63,837 nt of DNA from an uncultured Opitutia bacterium (GCA_903881475.1 CAIRTK010000075.1:1-63837), one strand, 5' to 3'; shown: positions 17,160 through 27,780, counted from the first letter of the stretch. Notes: generated from the letters alone by a model not told the origin. Translations and numbers: made by a program.

Positions 17160-17783
17160 CTATAGCAGCGGCTGCAAGACCTGCCAGACGGTTTCCGCCA
17201 CCTTGGCTGCGCCCTCGGCGGTCGGATGGATGCCGTCGGGCTGGTTGAGGTCGGCATGGCCGCCGACGCCGGCGAGCAGAAACGGGATCAGGACGAGGTG
17301 GTTTCTGGCGGCGAGCGCCGGGTACATCGCCGCGAAGGACCGGACGTACTCCTCGCCCATGTTCGGCGGCATCTGCATGCCCGCGAGGACGATTTTTGCC
17401 GCGGGGTATTTGGCGTGCACGCGGTCGATGATGCCTTGAAGATTGGCTTGGGAGACGGCGGGCTCGATGCCGCGCAGGCCGTCATTGCCGCCCAGGGCGA
17501 GGACGAAAATGTCCACGGGCTGGCGGAGAATCCACTCCACGCGATGAAGTCCGCCCGCGGTGGTTTCGCCGCTGAGGCCGGCGTTGACGGTGCGCCACGG
17601 CAGGTGGGCGGCGTCGATTTTCCTCTGCACCTGGGCCGGGTAGGAATCGGCTGCCGGATCATCGAGCCCGTACCCGGCCGTGAGGCTGTCGCCGAAGAAC
17701 ACCAGGGTGCGCGGCGCGTCCGCGCCGAACGCGGCCGCGGCGAGGAGGAAGCCTAAGACCAAACCGGGGAAAGGGACCTTCAT
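17160..17783 (-). CDS. tesA: SGNH-family arylesterase / lysophospholipase (TesA-like)
   Basis: A 207-residue secreted esterase. A signal peptide covers about residues 1-20 (VPFPGLVLGFLLAAAAFGAD). SGNH blocks follow in order: FFGDSLTAGYGL with the catalytic Ser, the oxyanion Gly in LSGETT, GGNDG with the Asn, and DGIHP with the catalytic Asp/His. It hydrolyses acyl or aryl esters, probably in the periplasm. It is divergent from an ABC ATPase and a large permease, which is the conserved tesA / ybbA-ybbP arrangement of other bacteria and supports the assignment. Confidence 0.85.
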   Translation of the reverse strand: MKVPFPGLVLGFLLAAAAFGADAPRTLVFFGDSLTAGYGLDDPAADSYPAQVQRKIDAAHLPWRTVNAGLSGETTAGGLHRVEWILRQPVDIFVLALGGNDGLRGIEPAVSQANLQGIIDRVHAKYPAAKIVLAGMQMPPNMGEEYVRSFAAMYPALAARNHLVLIPFLLAGVGGHADLNQPDGIHPTAEGAAKVAETVWQVLQPLL

Positions 17784-17849
17784 GCAGGAAATCGACCGCT
17801 TGAACTAGCTTTCGTGCCGTTTCCCGTGTTTCGTGGCCAGATTCTTCTT

Positions 17850-18536
<687 letters not shown>

Positions 18537-18540
18537 GATG

Positions 18541-18642
18541 GCCTGTGACATGTGCCGTGTGACCTGTGAACAGCCTTCAATCCTGATGCTCGACTGACCC
18601 CATTCCGATGCCCCGTCACATGTCACTTGTCACACGTCACAG
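18541..18642. repeat. GTCAC-word palindromic intergenic repeat, copy 1
   Basis: The left arm TGTGACATGTGCCGTGTGAC then CTGTGA is inverted relative to the right arm, GTCACATGTCACTTGTCACA then CGTCAC. The core is about 45 unique bases. It fills nearly the whole gap between ybbA and the permease and ends seven bases before that start codon. A second copy lies at 21304-21398, on the other side of the permease gene. Confidence 0.7.
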
Positions 18643-18648
18643 CCCGGC

Positions 18649-21285
18649 ATGAACTTCATCCTGAAGATGGCGTGGCGGGATTCGCGGGCGTCGCGGCGGC
18701 GGTTGGTGCTGTTTTCGTTGTCCATCGTGCTCGGCATCGCGGCGCTCACCGGCATCGGTTCGCTCGGGGAGAACCTTCGCCGCACCGTCGAGCTCCAGAC
18801 CAAGTCCCTCCTCGGCTCCGACCTCGCCGTCACGTCGCGCAAGCCGTTCGACGAGGCGGCGATGAAGTATTTCCGCAGCGTGGGCGGCGAGATCTCGAGC
18901 GAGGTGGCGCTCACCACGCAGCTTTATTTCACGAAACGGCCCGGCGAGCGGAAGCTGGTGCAGGCAGTGGCGATGGAGGGCGGTTTCCCCTTCTACGGTG
19001 ACGCCGTGACGGTCCCGGCGGGGGCGCTGGCGCATTTGGGAGACGGCCACTCGGCCGTGCTCGAGGAGACCTTGTTTGTGCAGTATGACGTCCAGGTGGG
19101 CGACGAAGTACGGCTGGGCGCGGGCACGTTCAAGGTCGTGGGCATGCTGAAGAAGATCCCGGGTGATGCCGCGATCGTGGCGTTGTTTTCACCGCGGGTG
19201 TACGTCTCGTCTGCGGGGCTCGCGGGCACGGGGCTGCTCAAGAAGGACGGATTCTCCCGGCACCGGTTGCACTTCAAGCTGCCGCCGGCGACCGACGCCG
19301 AGGCCCTGGCCAAGGCGATGAAGGAAAAATTTAAGAATGCGCGCGTCCAGTTCGACACGGTTGAGGAGCGCAAGCGGCAGCTGGGCACCACGCTCAAGGA
19401 CATCTACTCCTTCCTCAGCCTCATCGGATTTGTCGCCCTGTTCCTCGGCGCGGTGGGCGTGGCCAGCGCGGTCCACGTCTATATCCGGCAGAAGATCGCG
19501 ACGGTTGCCGTGCTCCGCTGCCTCGGGGCGAGCGGACGGACGGGCTTCGCCATCTACCTCGTGCAAGGCATCGGGCTCGGCGTGCTCGGCTCGCTGCTGG
19601 GCGCGGCGCTGGGCGTGGCGGTGCAGTTCGTGCTGCCGGCAGTGCTCAAGGATTTCCTGCCGTTCGAGGTGGAGCTGTTCATCTCCTGGGTGTCGCTCGC
19701 CAAGGGCGCCGCGGCCGGGCTGGTGATTTGCGTGCTGTTTACGCTGCTCCCGCTGCTCGCGGTCCGGCGCGTGTCGCCGCTGGTGGCGCTGCGCTCGGCG
19801 CTGGGCGAGACCACCCGCCTGGATCCGCTGACGCCGGTCGTCTACCTCGCGATCGCGCTGGCGGTGCTGGGCTTCGCGATCCTGCAGACGGGGCACTGGC
19901 AGACCGGGCTGGGGTTCACGCTCATGATGGGGCTGGGTTTCGGGCTGCTCGGCGGGATGGCCAAGCTGGTCACCTGGGCGGCCAAGCGGTTTGTGCCGCG
20001 CAAGCCGCTCACCTACGTCGTGCGGCAGGGCCTGGCCAACCTGCACCGGCCCAACAACCGCACGGTCCTGCTGCTGCTCTCGCTGGGACTCGGGACGTTC
20101 CTGATGATCAACCTCGTGCTCGTCCGCGCGACGATCCTCGACAAGATCATGGGCGTGGGCGCGGGGGCGCGGCCCAACCTCATGTTCTTCGACGTGCAGG
20201 ACGACCAGTTTCCCAGGCTGGAAAAAATTCTCCGGGAGAACGGCACCCCCATCCTGGTCTCGGCGCCCATTGTCACGATGCGGATCGAGTCGCTCAAGGG
20301 CCATCCGGTCGCGGAACTCCTGAAGGACGAGACGAAAGTCATGTCGCGCACCGCAGGCAGTGCGCCGGGCGGCCCCGGAGGCGGAGGCGGGGCGCAGCTG
20401 CGCATGGGTTCGGCCCGCGAGGCGGCGCGGGAGGCGCGCGACAGCGGTCGGATCCCGGCCTGGACCCTCACGCGGGAGTACCGCTCCAGCTATCGCGGGG
20501 AGCTGGACGAAACCGAAAAAATCTCGTCTGGCGAATGGATCGGCCGGGCTGTCGCCGGCGAGGCGCGCGTGCCGATCTCGGTCGAGGAAGGGCTGGCGAA
20601 GGACCTTCAGGTCGCGCTGGGCGACGAGATCGTCTTCGACGTCCAGGGCGTGCCGGTGCGGACCTACGTCGCCAGCCTGCGCGCCGTCGAATGGCAGCGG
20701 ATGCAGCACAATTTCTTCGTGCTGTTTCCCGAGGGCGTGCTGGAGTCCGCGCCGAAAACCTTCGCCGCGGCCGCGCGCGCGGCCACGCCGGCGGATTCCG
20801 CCCGCGCGCAGCAGGCCGTGGCGCGGGAGCTGCCCGGCATCTCGGCGATCGACCTCGCGCTCATCCTGCAGACCTTCGACGGCATCTTCTCGAAGGTGGC
20901 GTTCGTGGTGACCTTCATGGCGGGTTTCACCGTGCTGACGGGGGTCGTGGTGCTGGCGGGCGCGATTCTCACGGGGCGGTTCCAACGCATCCGCGAAACC
21001 GTGCTGCTCCGCACCCTCGGCGCGACGCGCCGCCAACTGATGCAGATCCAGCTGGTCGAGTATGCCGTGCTGGGCGTACTCGCCACGGTGACGGGCGGCG
21101 GGCTCGCGGTGCTGGGCAATGCGCTGCTGGCGAAATTCGTCTTCAAGACCGCGGTGGCGCTGCCGGTGCCCGCCCTGCTCGGCTCGATGGCCGCGGCGGT
21201 GGTGGTCACGCTGGTAACCGGCCTGCTCGCCAACCGCGGGGTCGCGGACCATCCGCCGCTTGAGGTGCTGCGGCAGGAGACGTAG
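18649..21285 (+). CDS. ybbP: ABC transporter permease, FtsX family (YbbP-like)
   Basis: An 878-residue large permease with two FtsX domains. One membrane helix near 15-35 is followed by a periplasmic domain, three helices around 255-375, a second set (about 395-490), a second periplasmic domain and three C-terminal helices (about 750-860). FtsX signatures include VLRCLGASGRTGFAIYLVQG and VLLRTLGATRRQLMQIQLVE. A Gly-rich stretch (GGPGGGGGAQ) near residue 575 is probably a flexible loop. It pairs with the upstream ATPase. GTCAC-word repeats flank it on both sides. The family's role is lipid or lipoprotein handling; the exact substrate is unknown. Confidence 0.87.
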   Translation: MNFILKMAWRDSRASRRRLVLFSLSIVLGIAALTGIGSLGENLRRTVELQTKSLLGSDLAVTSRKPFDEAAMKYFRSVGGEISSEVALTTQLYFTKRPGERKLVQAVAMEGGFPFYGDAVTVPAGALAHLGDGHSAVLEETLFVQYDVQVGDEVRLGAGTFKVVGMLKKIPGDAAIVALFSPRVYVSSAGLAGTGLLKKDGFSRHRLHFKLPPATDAEALAKAMKEKFKNARVQFDTVEERKRQLGTTLKDIYSFLSLIGFVALFLGAVGVASAVHVYIRQKIATVAVLRCLGASGRTGFAIYLVQGIGLGVLGSLLGAALGVAVQFVLPAVLKDFLPFEVELFISWVSLAKGAAAGLVICVLFTLLPLLAVRRVSPLVALRSALGETTRLDPLTPVVYLAIALAVLGFAILQTGHWQTGLGFTLMMGLGFGLLGGMAKLVTWAAKRFVPRKPLTYVVRQGLANLHRPNNRTVLLLLSLGLGTFLMINLVLVRATILDKIMGVGAGARPNLMFFDVQDDQFPRLEKILRENGTPILVSAPIVTMRIESLKGHPVAELLKDETKVMSRTAGSAPGGPGGGGGAQLRMGSAREAAREARDSGRIPAWTLTREYRSSYRGELDETEKISSGEWIGRAVAGEARVPISVEEGLAKDLQVALGDEIVFDVQGVPVRTYVASLRAVEWQRMQHNFFVLFPEGVLESAPKTFAAAARAATPADSARAQQAVARELPGISAIDLALILQTFDGIFSKVAFVVTFMAGFTVLTGVVVLAGAILTGRFQRIRETVLLRTLGATRRQLMQIQLVEYAVLGVLATVTGGGLAVLGNALLAKFVFKTAVALPVPALLGSMAAAVVVTLVTGLLANRGVADHPPLEVLRQET

Positions 21286-21303
21286 CGCGGCGGGGCCGCG
21301 CCA

Positions 21304-21398
21304 CGCAGTGACTTTTGACGTGGGCCGGGTGACGAGCAGGAAGGAAGCGCACGGGCAGGTTTGAACTTGTCACGCGCCACCGGTCACTCGTCACTCCT
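21304..21398. repeat. GTCAC-word palindromic intergenic repeat, copy 2
   Basis: Left arm GCAGTGACTTTTGACGTGGG then CCGGGTGACGAG. Right arm TTGTCACGCGCCACCGGTCA then CTCGTCAC, ending just before the FKBP start codon. Same word family as 18541-18642. Confidence 0.6.
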
Positions 21399-21402
21399 CG
21401 CC

Positions 21403-21879
21403 ATGCGACGCGTCGTCACTTTCCACTATACGCTGCGCGACCCGGCGGGTCGCGTGCTGGACTCCTCCGCGGGCGGTGAGCCCATCACCTACCTCGAAGG
21501 CGCGGGGCAGATCATCGACGGGCTCGATGCGCGCCTCCGCAGCGCGGAGGCCGGGGCGAAGCAGCGCGTGCAGGTGCCCGCGGCCGAGGCCTATGGCGAG
21601 CGCGACGCCGCGCAGGTGCAGCAGGTGAAGCGCGCGGTGCTGCCGCTCGACGGCGAGCTGCAGCTGGGGGCGCAGTTCCAGGCGGGACCGGACCGCCATG
21701 CCCCGGTCGTCACCGTGGTCGCGATCGACGGCGAGGATGTGACGCTGGACGCCAACCATCCGCTGGCGGGCGTCGACCTGGCGTTTGACGTCGAGATCGT
21801 GGCGGCGCGCGCGGCGACGGCCGAGGAGCTGAGCCACGGACATGCGCATGGCGGCGACGGAACCGGGCATTGCCAGTAG
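21403..21879 (+). CDS. slyD: FKBP-type peptidyl-prolyl isomerase, SlyD-like
   Basis: A 158-residue proline isomerase and chaperone, likely cytosolic (no signal). The FKBP start (VTFHYTLRDPAGRVLDSS), PITYLEGAGQIIDGL and the inserted IF chaperone domain (about 70-125, ending DANHPLAGVDLAFDVEI) are typical of SlyD. The C-terminus HGHAHGGDGTGHC is a short metal-binding tail. I start at ATG 21403; the open frame back to 21361 is repeat sequence. The downstream glucokinase gene begins about 27 bases on, so they may share a transcript. Confidence 0.85.
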   Translation: MRRVVTFHYTLRDPAGRVLDSSAGGEPITYLEGAGQIIDGLDARLRSAEAGAKQRVQVPAAEAYGERDAAQVQQVKRAVLPLDGELQLGAQFQAGPDRHAPVVTVVAIDGEDVTLDANHPLAGVDLAFDVEIVAARAATAEELSHGHAHGGDGTGHCQ

Positions 21880-21906
21880 GCGCGGGGCAGCCCAACTTCG
21901 CGGCGC

Positions 21907-22641
21907 ATGAAAATCCTCGGCATCGACATTGGGGGATCCGCGCTGAAGGGCGCGCCCGTTGACATCAAGACCGGCCGGCTCCTGGCGGAGCGTTTCCGGG
22001 TCGAGACGCCCGAGGTGGTCACGCCTGCGGCGATGGCGAAGATCGTGGCGGAGATTGCGCGGCACTTCAAATGGCGCGGACCCATCGGGATCGGCTTCCC
22101 TGGAGTCATCCATGGCTCGCGCATCCTGACCTCGGCGAATCTCCATCCGAAATTCATCGGCTGTGACGGCGGGAAGCTCTTCGCCAAGGCGACGGGCTGC
22201 CCGGTCACGCTGACGAACGACGCGGCGGCGGCGGCGCTGGCGGAAATGAGGTTTGGCGCCGGGCGCGGCTTCAAGGGGAAGACCCTCCTGCTGACCCTGG
22301 GGACGGGCATCGGCTCGTCGCTCTGCTACCACGGCATGGTCGTGCCGTGCGAATTCGGTCACCTGCAGGTGCACGGGAAATCGGCGGAGTATTTTGTCTC
22401 GGCGTCGGCCCGCAAGCGCCGGGACCTGTCGTGGCACAAGTGGGGCACGGAATTGGGCGAGTACATCCGCACGCTCGAGCAGATGCTCTGGCCCGAGCTG
22501 ATCATCATCGGCGGCGGCGTCAGTGCCAAGAGCCGGAAGTTTTTCAAATACGTGAAGCCGCGGGCGCGGATGGTCCCGGCGAAATTCCTCAACGAGGCGG
22601 GGATCGTCGGGGCCGCGCTCTCGATCGGACGGCACGACTAG
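21907..22641 (+). CDS. ppgK: Polyphosphate glucokinase (ROK family)
   Basis: A 244-residue ROK kinase that phosphorylates glucose with polyphosphate and usually also ATP. Seen: phosphate loop [10 protein letters not shown] at residues 6-15, GIGFPGVI, catalytic Asp in [19 protein letters not shown], and a C-terminal [15 protein letters not shown] typical of PPGK rather than generic ROK kinases. It lacks the ROK zinc motif and the N-terminal HTH of NagC-type regulators. A hairpin follows the stop. The gene gives glycolysis an entry that spares ATP. The family call is good; actual donor preference cannot be read from sequence. Confidence 0.85.
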   Translation: MKILGIDIGGSALKGAPVDIKTGRLLAERFRVETPEVVTPAAMAKIVAEIARHFKWRGPIGIGFPGVIHGSRILTSANLHPKFIGCDGGKLFAKATGCPVTLTNDAAAAALAEMRFGAGRGFKGKTLLLTLGTGIGSSLCYHGMVVPCEFGHLQVHGKSAEYFVSASARKRRDLSWHKWGTELGEYIRTLEQMLWPELIIIGGGVSAKSRKFFKYVKPRARMVPAKFLNEAGIVGAALSIGRHD

Positions 22642-22647
22642 CGCCCG

Positions 22648-22664
22648 GCGCGGTTTAACCGCGC
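22648..22664. terminator. Hairpin after the glucokinase gene
   Basis: Perfect stem GCGCGG / CCGCGC with loop TTTAA, seven bases past the stop. There is no T-run, so termination by this hairpin alone is uncertain. Confidence 0.35.
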
Positions 22665-23101
22665 AATACGCCCAGACGCGACGTTTGGCCCAAGCTACGC
22701 GCTCGGGCCGGAAGCACCGCCCGGCGAGCGGCGGGCCTTGCCCGGCCTTCGGCCCCGAGCCCTGGGTCCCGCCCATCCCTCGGGCCGCCCGTTCATCAAA
22801 AAATCGTGTAACTTTCATCCCGCCCCCGTGTTGTCGGGACATGCCAGCGCCTGTGTTTTCCGTCCCACTTGCGGGTGATGCCTGCCGCCGTGTTTTCACG
22901 GCCGGCCGGATGGTCCCTGCTGTCCTGGGTGCGGTGCCGCGGGCCGGCGTGTTGTTGTCCCTCGTTCGTAGTCATCAGTCAGGTTGGGGTGGAGGGGTCG
23001 TTGTGGGCCTCTCCACCCAATTTTCCGGACGCGGCGCATCCGCTTGCCAAGGCGGAACGGATTTTTACCCTCGCACCTTTTAACACCAGCTCCTGCCAAC
23101 C
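22665..23101. other. Gene-free leader region upstream of the MacA operon
   Basis: About 437 bases with no convincing gene; the short open frames here lack ribosome sites and family features. Apart from the terminator-like hairpin at 22984-23024, I see no recognisable motif. Presumably it carries the promoter and a long leader for the efflux operon. Confidence 0.5.
22984..23024 (+). terminator. Terminator-like hairpin in the macA leader
   Basis: TTGGGGTGGAG pairs with CTCCACCCAA (one bulged G) across a 16-base loop and is followed by TTTT, about 80 bases before the macA ATG. It could end a short leader RNA and so attenuate the efflux operon, or be a remnant of upstream termination. Confidence 0.4.
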
Positions 23102-24493
23102 ATGAATCAGACCCCAGCATCCAAGCCCAACCCCGCCCCGGCCGTGGTGAAGAAGAAATCCAACCTCAAGTGGATCGTCGCCGGCAGCATCATTGTGCTG
23201 GTCGGGCTGATTGCCTTGGCCATGATGAAGAACAAGAACTCGGAAGGGGGCACTCCGGTCACCGTCGAGAAGGCCTTCGTCAAGACGATCACCCAGATCG
23301 TCACCGCCACCGGCAAGGTCCAGCCGGAGGTGGAGGTGAAAATCTCCCCTGAGGTGGGCGGCGAGATCCTGGCGATCCCCTTCAAGGAGGGTATGGCGGT
23401 GAAAAAGGGCGATGTCATGGTGAAGATCAAACCCGACCTCTACCAGGCCCAGGTGGAGCAGGAGGAGGCCCTGCTGGTGGCGGCGAAGGCCACGGCGGTC
23501 CAGGCGCAGGCGCAGCTCCTGAAGGCCCAGGACGATTACAAGCGCAGCGCCGACCTCTACGCCAAGAAGCTCCTGTCCGAGTCCGATTACAGCGTCGCCA
23601 AGACCGCGCGCGACGTGGCGCAGGCCAACTATGACAACGCGCTGGCCCAGATCCGCAGCACCGAGGGCCTGCTCAGCCAGGCGCACGATTCGCTCAGCAA
23701 GACCGTGATCTACGCCCCGCTGGACGGCACCGTCAGCTCGCTGTCGAGCGAGGTGGGTGAGCGGGTGATCGGCGGCGGCCAGTTTGCCGGCACGGAAATC
23801 ATGCGCGTCGCCGACCTCGGCAACATGGAGCTCCGCGTCAAGGTGAACGAAAACGACATCGTCAACGTGAAGCTCAACGACCGGGCCGTCATCGCCATCG
23901 ATGCCTACCCGAACCGCAAGTTCTCGGGCATCGTCCGGGAAATCGGCAGCTCGGCCGACAACAGCGGCGCCTCGGGCAGCGGTTCCTCCTCGCAGGCCAG
24001 CTCCACCGTGAGCGACGAGGTCACCAATTTTCTCGTCAAGATCCGCATCACCGACCGCGACGCGCAGCTGCGGCCCGGCATGAGCGCCACGGCGGACATC
24101 GAGACGCAGACGGTGGAGAACGTCGTGGCCATCCCGATCCAGAGCGTCACGGTGCGAGCCGAGGGCGGGCTCACGACCGAGGACCTCCAGAAGCGCCAGG
24201 CCAAGGAGGCCCAGGCCAAGTCCGGCAACGACCTCGAGGTGAAAAACGAGCATGACGACGCCCGGCGCAACCGGGACAAGCTGCAGCGCGTGGTCTTCAT
24301 CCGCAACGACGGCACGGTGCGCATGCAAAAGGTCGAGACCGGCATCGCCGATAACACCCACATTGAAGTGAAGAGCGGCGTGAAAGCCGGCGAGGAAGTC
24401 GTCTCGGGCAGCTACGCCGCCATCAGCCGCAAGCTGAAGGACGGGGCCAAAATCACGATCGAAAAGCCCAAGAAGGACGAGGACACGAAGTAA
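23102..24493 (+). CDS. macA: Periplasmic adaptor protein of a tripartite efflux system (MacA-like)
   Basis: A 463-residue HlyD/MacA-type membrane fusion protein. A membrane anchor lies at about 18-40 ([18 protein letters not shown]), then a biotinyl-lipoyl half-motif ([17 protein letters not shown]), an alpha-helical hairpin at about 115-195 rich in Ala/Gln, the second lipoyl half ([10 protein letters not shown]) and beta-barrel domains. A Ser/Gly linker ([15 protein letters not shown]) interrupts the barrel near 285-300, and a charged insertion near 355-395 is unusual. It heads a four-gene operon with one ATPase and two permeases. The outer-membrane channel is not in the window. Confidence 0.87.
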   Translation: MNQTPASKPNPAPAVVKKKSNLKWIVAGSIIVLVGLIALAMMKNKNSEGGTPVTVEKAFVKTITQIVTATGKVQPEVEVKISPEVGGEILAIPFKEGMAVKKGDVMVKIKPDLYQAQVEQEEALLVAAKATAVQAQAQLLKAQDDYKRSADLYAKKLLSESDYSVAKTARDVAQANYDNALAQIRSTEGLLSQAHDSLSKTVIYAPLDGTVSSLSSEVGERVIGGGQFAGTEIMRVADLGNMELRVKVNENDIVNVKLNDRAVIAIDAYPNRKFSGIVREIGSSADNSGASGSGSSSQASSTVSDEVTNFLVKIRITDRDAQLRPGMSATADIETQTVENVVAIPIQSVTVRAEGGLTTEDLQKRQAKEAQAKSGNDLEVKNEHDDARRNRDKLQRVVFIRNDGTVRMQKVETGIADNTHIEVKSGVKAGEEVVSGSYAAISRKLKDGAKITIEKPKKDEDTK

Positions 24494-24525
24494 CCGCGTC
24501 GTCATCCCGCGCCGCCCTTCCCGTC

Positions 24526-25263
24526 ATGTCCAATTCCCTCGCCCCCGATTTCACGGGCCGCATCACCCGCCCGGCCGGGCCGATTGTCATCGATATCGCC
24601 GGCGTCACCAAGCTCTACAAGATGGGCGAGGAGATCATCCACGCGCTGCGGGGCGTTTCCGTCGAGATCCGGCGGAATGAGTACCTCGCCATCATGGGCC
24701 CGTCCGGTTCCGGCAAGTCCACCCTGATGAACATGCTCGGCTGCCTCGATACGCCCACGGCGGGCCGCTACGAGTTCACCGGCAAGAATGTCGCCCACAT
24801 GGAGGACGACGAGCTGGCCGACATCCGCAACCGCGAGATCGGCTTTGTCTTCCAGACCTTCAATCTCCTGCCGCGCTCCACGGCGCTCGCCAATGTCGAG
24901 CTGCCGTTGATCTATGCCGGCCTCCCGCCCTCGGTCCGCCGGGAACGCGCGACCCAGGCGCTGCAGAGCGTCGGCCTGGGCGAGCGCATGCTGCACAAGC
25001 CGAACGAGCTCTCGGGCGGCCAGCGCCAGCGGGTCGCCATCGCGCGCGCCTTGGTCAATAATCCCTCGATCATCCTGGCCGACGAGCCGACGGGCAACCT
25101 CGACTCCAAGACCGGCGTGGAGATCATGGCGCTGTTCGAGCAGCTGTACGAGCTGGGCAATACGATCATCGTCGTGACGCACGAGGAGGACATCGCCCGC
25201 CACGCCCGGCGCATCGTGCGCCTGCGCGACGGGCTGATCGAGAGCGACGGCCCGGCGCTGTGA
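24526..25263 (+). CDS. ABC transporter ATP-binding protein (MacB/LolD class)
   Basis: A 245-residue ATPase encoded apart from its permease domains, unlike canonical MacB, where they are fused. Walker [10 protein letters not shown] (about 60-68), signature LSGGQRQR, Walker [12 protein letters not shown] and the H-loop THEED are all intact. The N-terminal 20 residues before the [14 protein letters not shown] strand are extra. It lies about 30 bases after the adaptor gene and 13 before the first permease gene, so the four are co-transcribed. Role: powers the two following permeases. Confidence 0.9.
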   Translation: MSNSLAPDFTGRITRPAGPIVIDIAGVTKLYKMGEEIIHALRGVSVEIRRNEYLAIMGPSGSGKSTLMNMLGCLDTPTAGRYEFTGKNVAHMEDDELADIRNREIGFVFQTFNLLPRSTALANVELPLIYAGLPPSVRRERATQALQSVGLGERMLHKPNELSGGQRQRVAIARALVNNPSIILADEPTGNLDSKTGVEIMALFEQLYELGNTIIVVTHEEDIARHARRIVRLRDGLIESDGPAL

Positions 25264-25276
25264 CCGCCAACCCGCC

Positions 25277-26530
25277 ATGGCACGCCTCCTTTACGAGCTG
25301 ACGGAGTCCTTCCGCATCGCCTTCGCGCAGATCCGCGCGAACAAGATGCGCTCGGCCCTCACGGCGCTGGGGGTGATCATCGGCATCGTGGCCGTCACGC
25401 TCATGGGCACGGCCATCCGCGGCATCGACATCGGCTTCGAGCGGAGCCTGGCGATGCTGGGTGACGATGTGCTCTACGTGCAAAAATGGCCGTGGGGCAA
25501 CGTCGAGGACTGGTGGAATTACCAGAACCGGCCGCCCCTGCTGATCGAGCAGTGCGAGGCCCTGAACCGGGTCATTGCCTCGACGCCGAATTCGCTGCTG
25601 GAGGTCGCCGTGCCCATGGCGCAGCGCGGCTCCGCGGTCAAAGTCGGGGAAAACCAGGTCAGCGGCATCGCCATCTTCGGTACGACGGCGGATTACTCCC
25701 GGCTCATGTCGGTCGATTTCCAGGAGGGGCGCTTTTTCAACGAGACGGAATCCACGGCCGGCCGCCAGGTCTGCGTCCTCGGGGGCGATGTGGGGGAGGC
25801 GCTGTTTCCGGGGCGTTCGGCGCTGGACCAGACCGTGCTGATCAAGGGCCAGCCCTTCACCGTGATCGGCGTGCTGGCCAAGCAGGGCTCGTTTCTCGGG
25901 CTCTTCAGCTTCGACGCCCAGGTCCTGATGCCGATCAACGCCTTTCGGAAATACTACGGCATCCGCAACGGCGGCACCAGCCTGCGGGTGAAGGTCACGG
26001 ACAAGACCCGGCTGATCGAGGCGAGCGACGAGCTGATCGGGGCGATGCGCCGCGTGCGCAGCCAGCTGCCGGGCGAGCGCGATAATTTCTCCATCAACCA
26101 GCAGCAGGCCTTCAAGGAGCAGCTCGACCCGGTCAAGTCGGGCATCGCGCTGGCCGGCCTCTTCATCACCGGCCTCTCGCTCTTCGTCGGGGCGATTGGG
26201 ATCATGAACATCACTTTTGTGAGCGTGAAGGAGCGCACCAAGGAAATCGGCACCCGCAAGGCCCTCGGGGCGCGCCGGCGCACCATCCTGCTGCAGTTCC
26301 TGATCGAGGCCGTTTCGATCTGCCTGATCGGCGGCCTGATCGGCCTCTCGTTCACCTACGCGGTCTGCCTGTTCCTTGAGCACTACGTGCCCAGCCTGCC
26401 GGTGGAGTTCTCCGCGAACCTCGTCGTGGTCAGCATGGGCGTGTCGGTGGCCACCGGCATTCTCTCGGGTTTCATGCCCGCCTGGGGCGCCTCGCGTCTC
26501 GATCCGGTGGTCGCCCTGCGCTACGAGTAA
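25277..26530 (+). CDS. ABC transporter permease 1, MacB type
   Basis: A 417-residue MacB-like permease. One membrane helix near residues 22-45 is followed by a large periplasmic MacB_PCD domain (about 50-270) and an FtsX domain with three helices (about 285-410). FtsX signature: [20 protein letters not shown]. The C-terminal [12 protein letters not shown]-type ending (here [12 protein letters not shown]) is typical. A second, divergent permease gene follows 11 bases later, so the working pump is probably a permease heterodimer on an ATPase homodimer, with the MacA-like adaptor. Confidence 0.88.
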   Translation: MARLLYELTESFRIAFAQIRANKMRSALTALGVIIGIVAVTLMGTAIRGIDIGFERSLAMLGDDVLYVQKWPWGNVEDWWNYQNRPPLLIEQCEALNRVIASTPNSLLEVAVPMAQRGSAVKVGENQVSGIAIFGTTADYSRLMSVDFQEGRFFNETESTAGRQVCVLGGDVGEALFPGRSALDQTVLIKGQPFTVIGVLAKQGSFLGLFSFDAQVLMPINAFRKYYGIRNGGTSLRVKVTDKTRLIEASDELIGAMRRVRSQLPGERDNFSINQQQAFKEQLDPVKSGIALAGLFITGLSLFVGAIGIMNITFVSVKERTKEIGTRKALGARRRTILLQFLIEAVSICLIGGLIGLSFTYAVCLFLEHYVPSLPVEFSANLVVVSMGVSVATGILSGFMPAWGASRLDPVVALRYE

Positions 26531-26541
26531 TCCCCAACCCC

Positions 26542-27780
26542 ATGCTGCTCCAAGAAACCCTCCGGATGGCCCTCAGTTCGCTCGGGGTGAACAAGCTCCG
26601 CTCGTTCCTCACCATGCTGGGCATCACCATCGGGGTGTTCTCCGTCATCGGCGTGATGACGGCGGTTTCGGCCCTGCGTAACTCGATCGAGACGGGCCTG
26701 AGTTTCCTCGGCTCGAACATGGTCCAGTTCGCGAAGTACCCGACCTTCAGCAATGGTGGCGCGGACCGCCGCAAATACGATTTGCGCCGCAACATCACCC
26801 TGGAACAGGCGCAGCGTTATCAGCGGCTCATGGAAAGCTTCACCGATGTCGTCTGCCTCAAGGTCTTCGAGCAGAACAGCGCCCCCCAGGCCGTCTACCA
26901 GAACCGCAAGTCCACGCCGGGAGTCACCTTCGGCGGGAGCAATGAAAACTTCCTGGTGGCGAACCAATATGCCGTCGAGATCGGCCGCAACATCACCGCC
27001 GAGGATGCCGAGCTCGGGCGCCCGGTCATCATCATCGGCCAGGATCTTGTCAAGAAGCTGTTCCCCTCCGAGTCGCCTCTCGACAAGCTGATCAAGATCG
27101 CGGGCCGCACCTACACCGTCATCGGCACGTTCACACCGAAGGGATCCTCGTTCGGGCAGAGCCAGGATGACATCGCCATCGTCCCGATCACGCGCTTTCT
27201 CAGCGATTACGGGGCGAACAACTACACCGTGAATGTCGCCACGCAGGCGCCCAGCCAGCTGCTCTACAACGATACGGTGGACAAGGGCATCACCGCCATG
27301 CGCATCGTGCGCGGGCTCAAGCCGGAGGACGAGAACGACTTTGAGATTTACTCCAACGATTCGCTGGTCGCCGCCTTTGCCAAGGTGGCCGATGCCGTGC
27401 GGGCCGGCGCGTTCGTCATCAGCGCGATTGCGCTCCTCGCGGCCGGCGTGGGCATCATGAACATCATGCTGGTGAGCGTGACCGAGCGCACGAAGGAGAT
27501 CGGCATCCGCAAGTCCATCGGGGCGCGCAAATTCAACATCCTGACGCAATTCCTGATCGAGGCGGTTGCCATCTCGCTGGCCGGCGGCGTGCTCGGCATC
27601 CTGCTGGGCGTGGCCGGGGGCAACGCGCTGGCGCTGATGCTCAAGGCCTCGGTGGTTTTCCCCTGGGACTGGGCGGCACTGGGCCTGATTGTCTGCAGTG
27701 CCATCGGGATCGGCTTCGGGTTTTATCCGGCCTGGAAGGCCGCGGGACTCGATCCGATCGAGGCGCTGCGGTACGAATAA
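26542..27780 (+). CDS. ABC transporter permease 2, MacB type
   Basis: A 412-residue paralogue of the previous protein with the same plan: N-terminal helix (about 22-44), periplasmic MacB_PCD domain, then three FtsX helices. Signature: TKEIGIRKSIGARKFNILTQ; ending GLDPIEALRYE. Its periplasmic domain differs strongly from permease 1, which suggests division of labour in substrate or adaptor contact. Last gene of the efflux operon. A hairpin-forming repeat at 27809-27919 separates it from the convergent kinase gene. Confidence 0.88.
   Translation: MLLQETLRMALSSLGVNKLRSFLTMLGITIGVFSVIGVMTAVSALRNSIETGLSFLGSNMVQFAKYPTFSNGGADRRKYDLRRNITLEQAQRYQRLMESFTDVVCLKVFEQNSAPQAVYQNRKSTPGVTFGGSNENFLVANQYAVEIGRNITAEDAELGRPVIIIGQDLVKKLFPSESPLDKLIKIAGRTYTVIGTFTPKGSSFGQSQDDIAIVPITRFLSDYGANNYTVNVATQAPSQLLYNDTVDKGITAMRIVRGLKPEDENDFEIYSNDSLVAAFAKVADAVRAGAFVISAIALLAAGVGIMNIMLVSVTERTKEIGIRKSIGARKFNILTQFLIEAVAISLAGGVLGILLGVAGGNALALMLKASVVFPWDWAALGLIVCSAIGIGFGFYPAWKAAGLDPIEALRYE

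Noticed and set aside
18541-18642. GTCAC words as a CRISPR array
   Set aside because: Units are 7-10 bases, degenerate, directly adjacent and arranged as inverted arms; there are no regular spacers and no cas genes.
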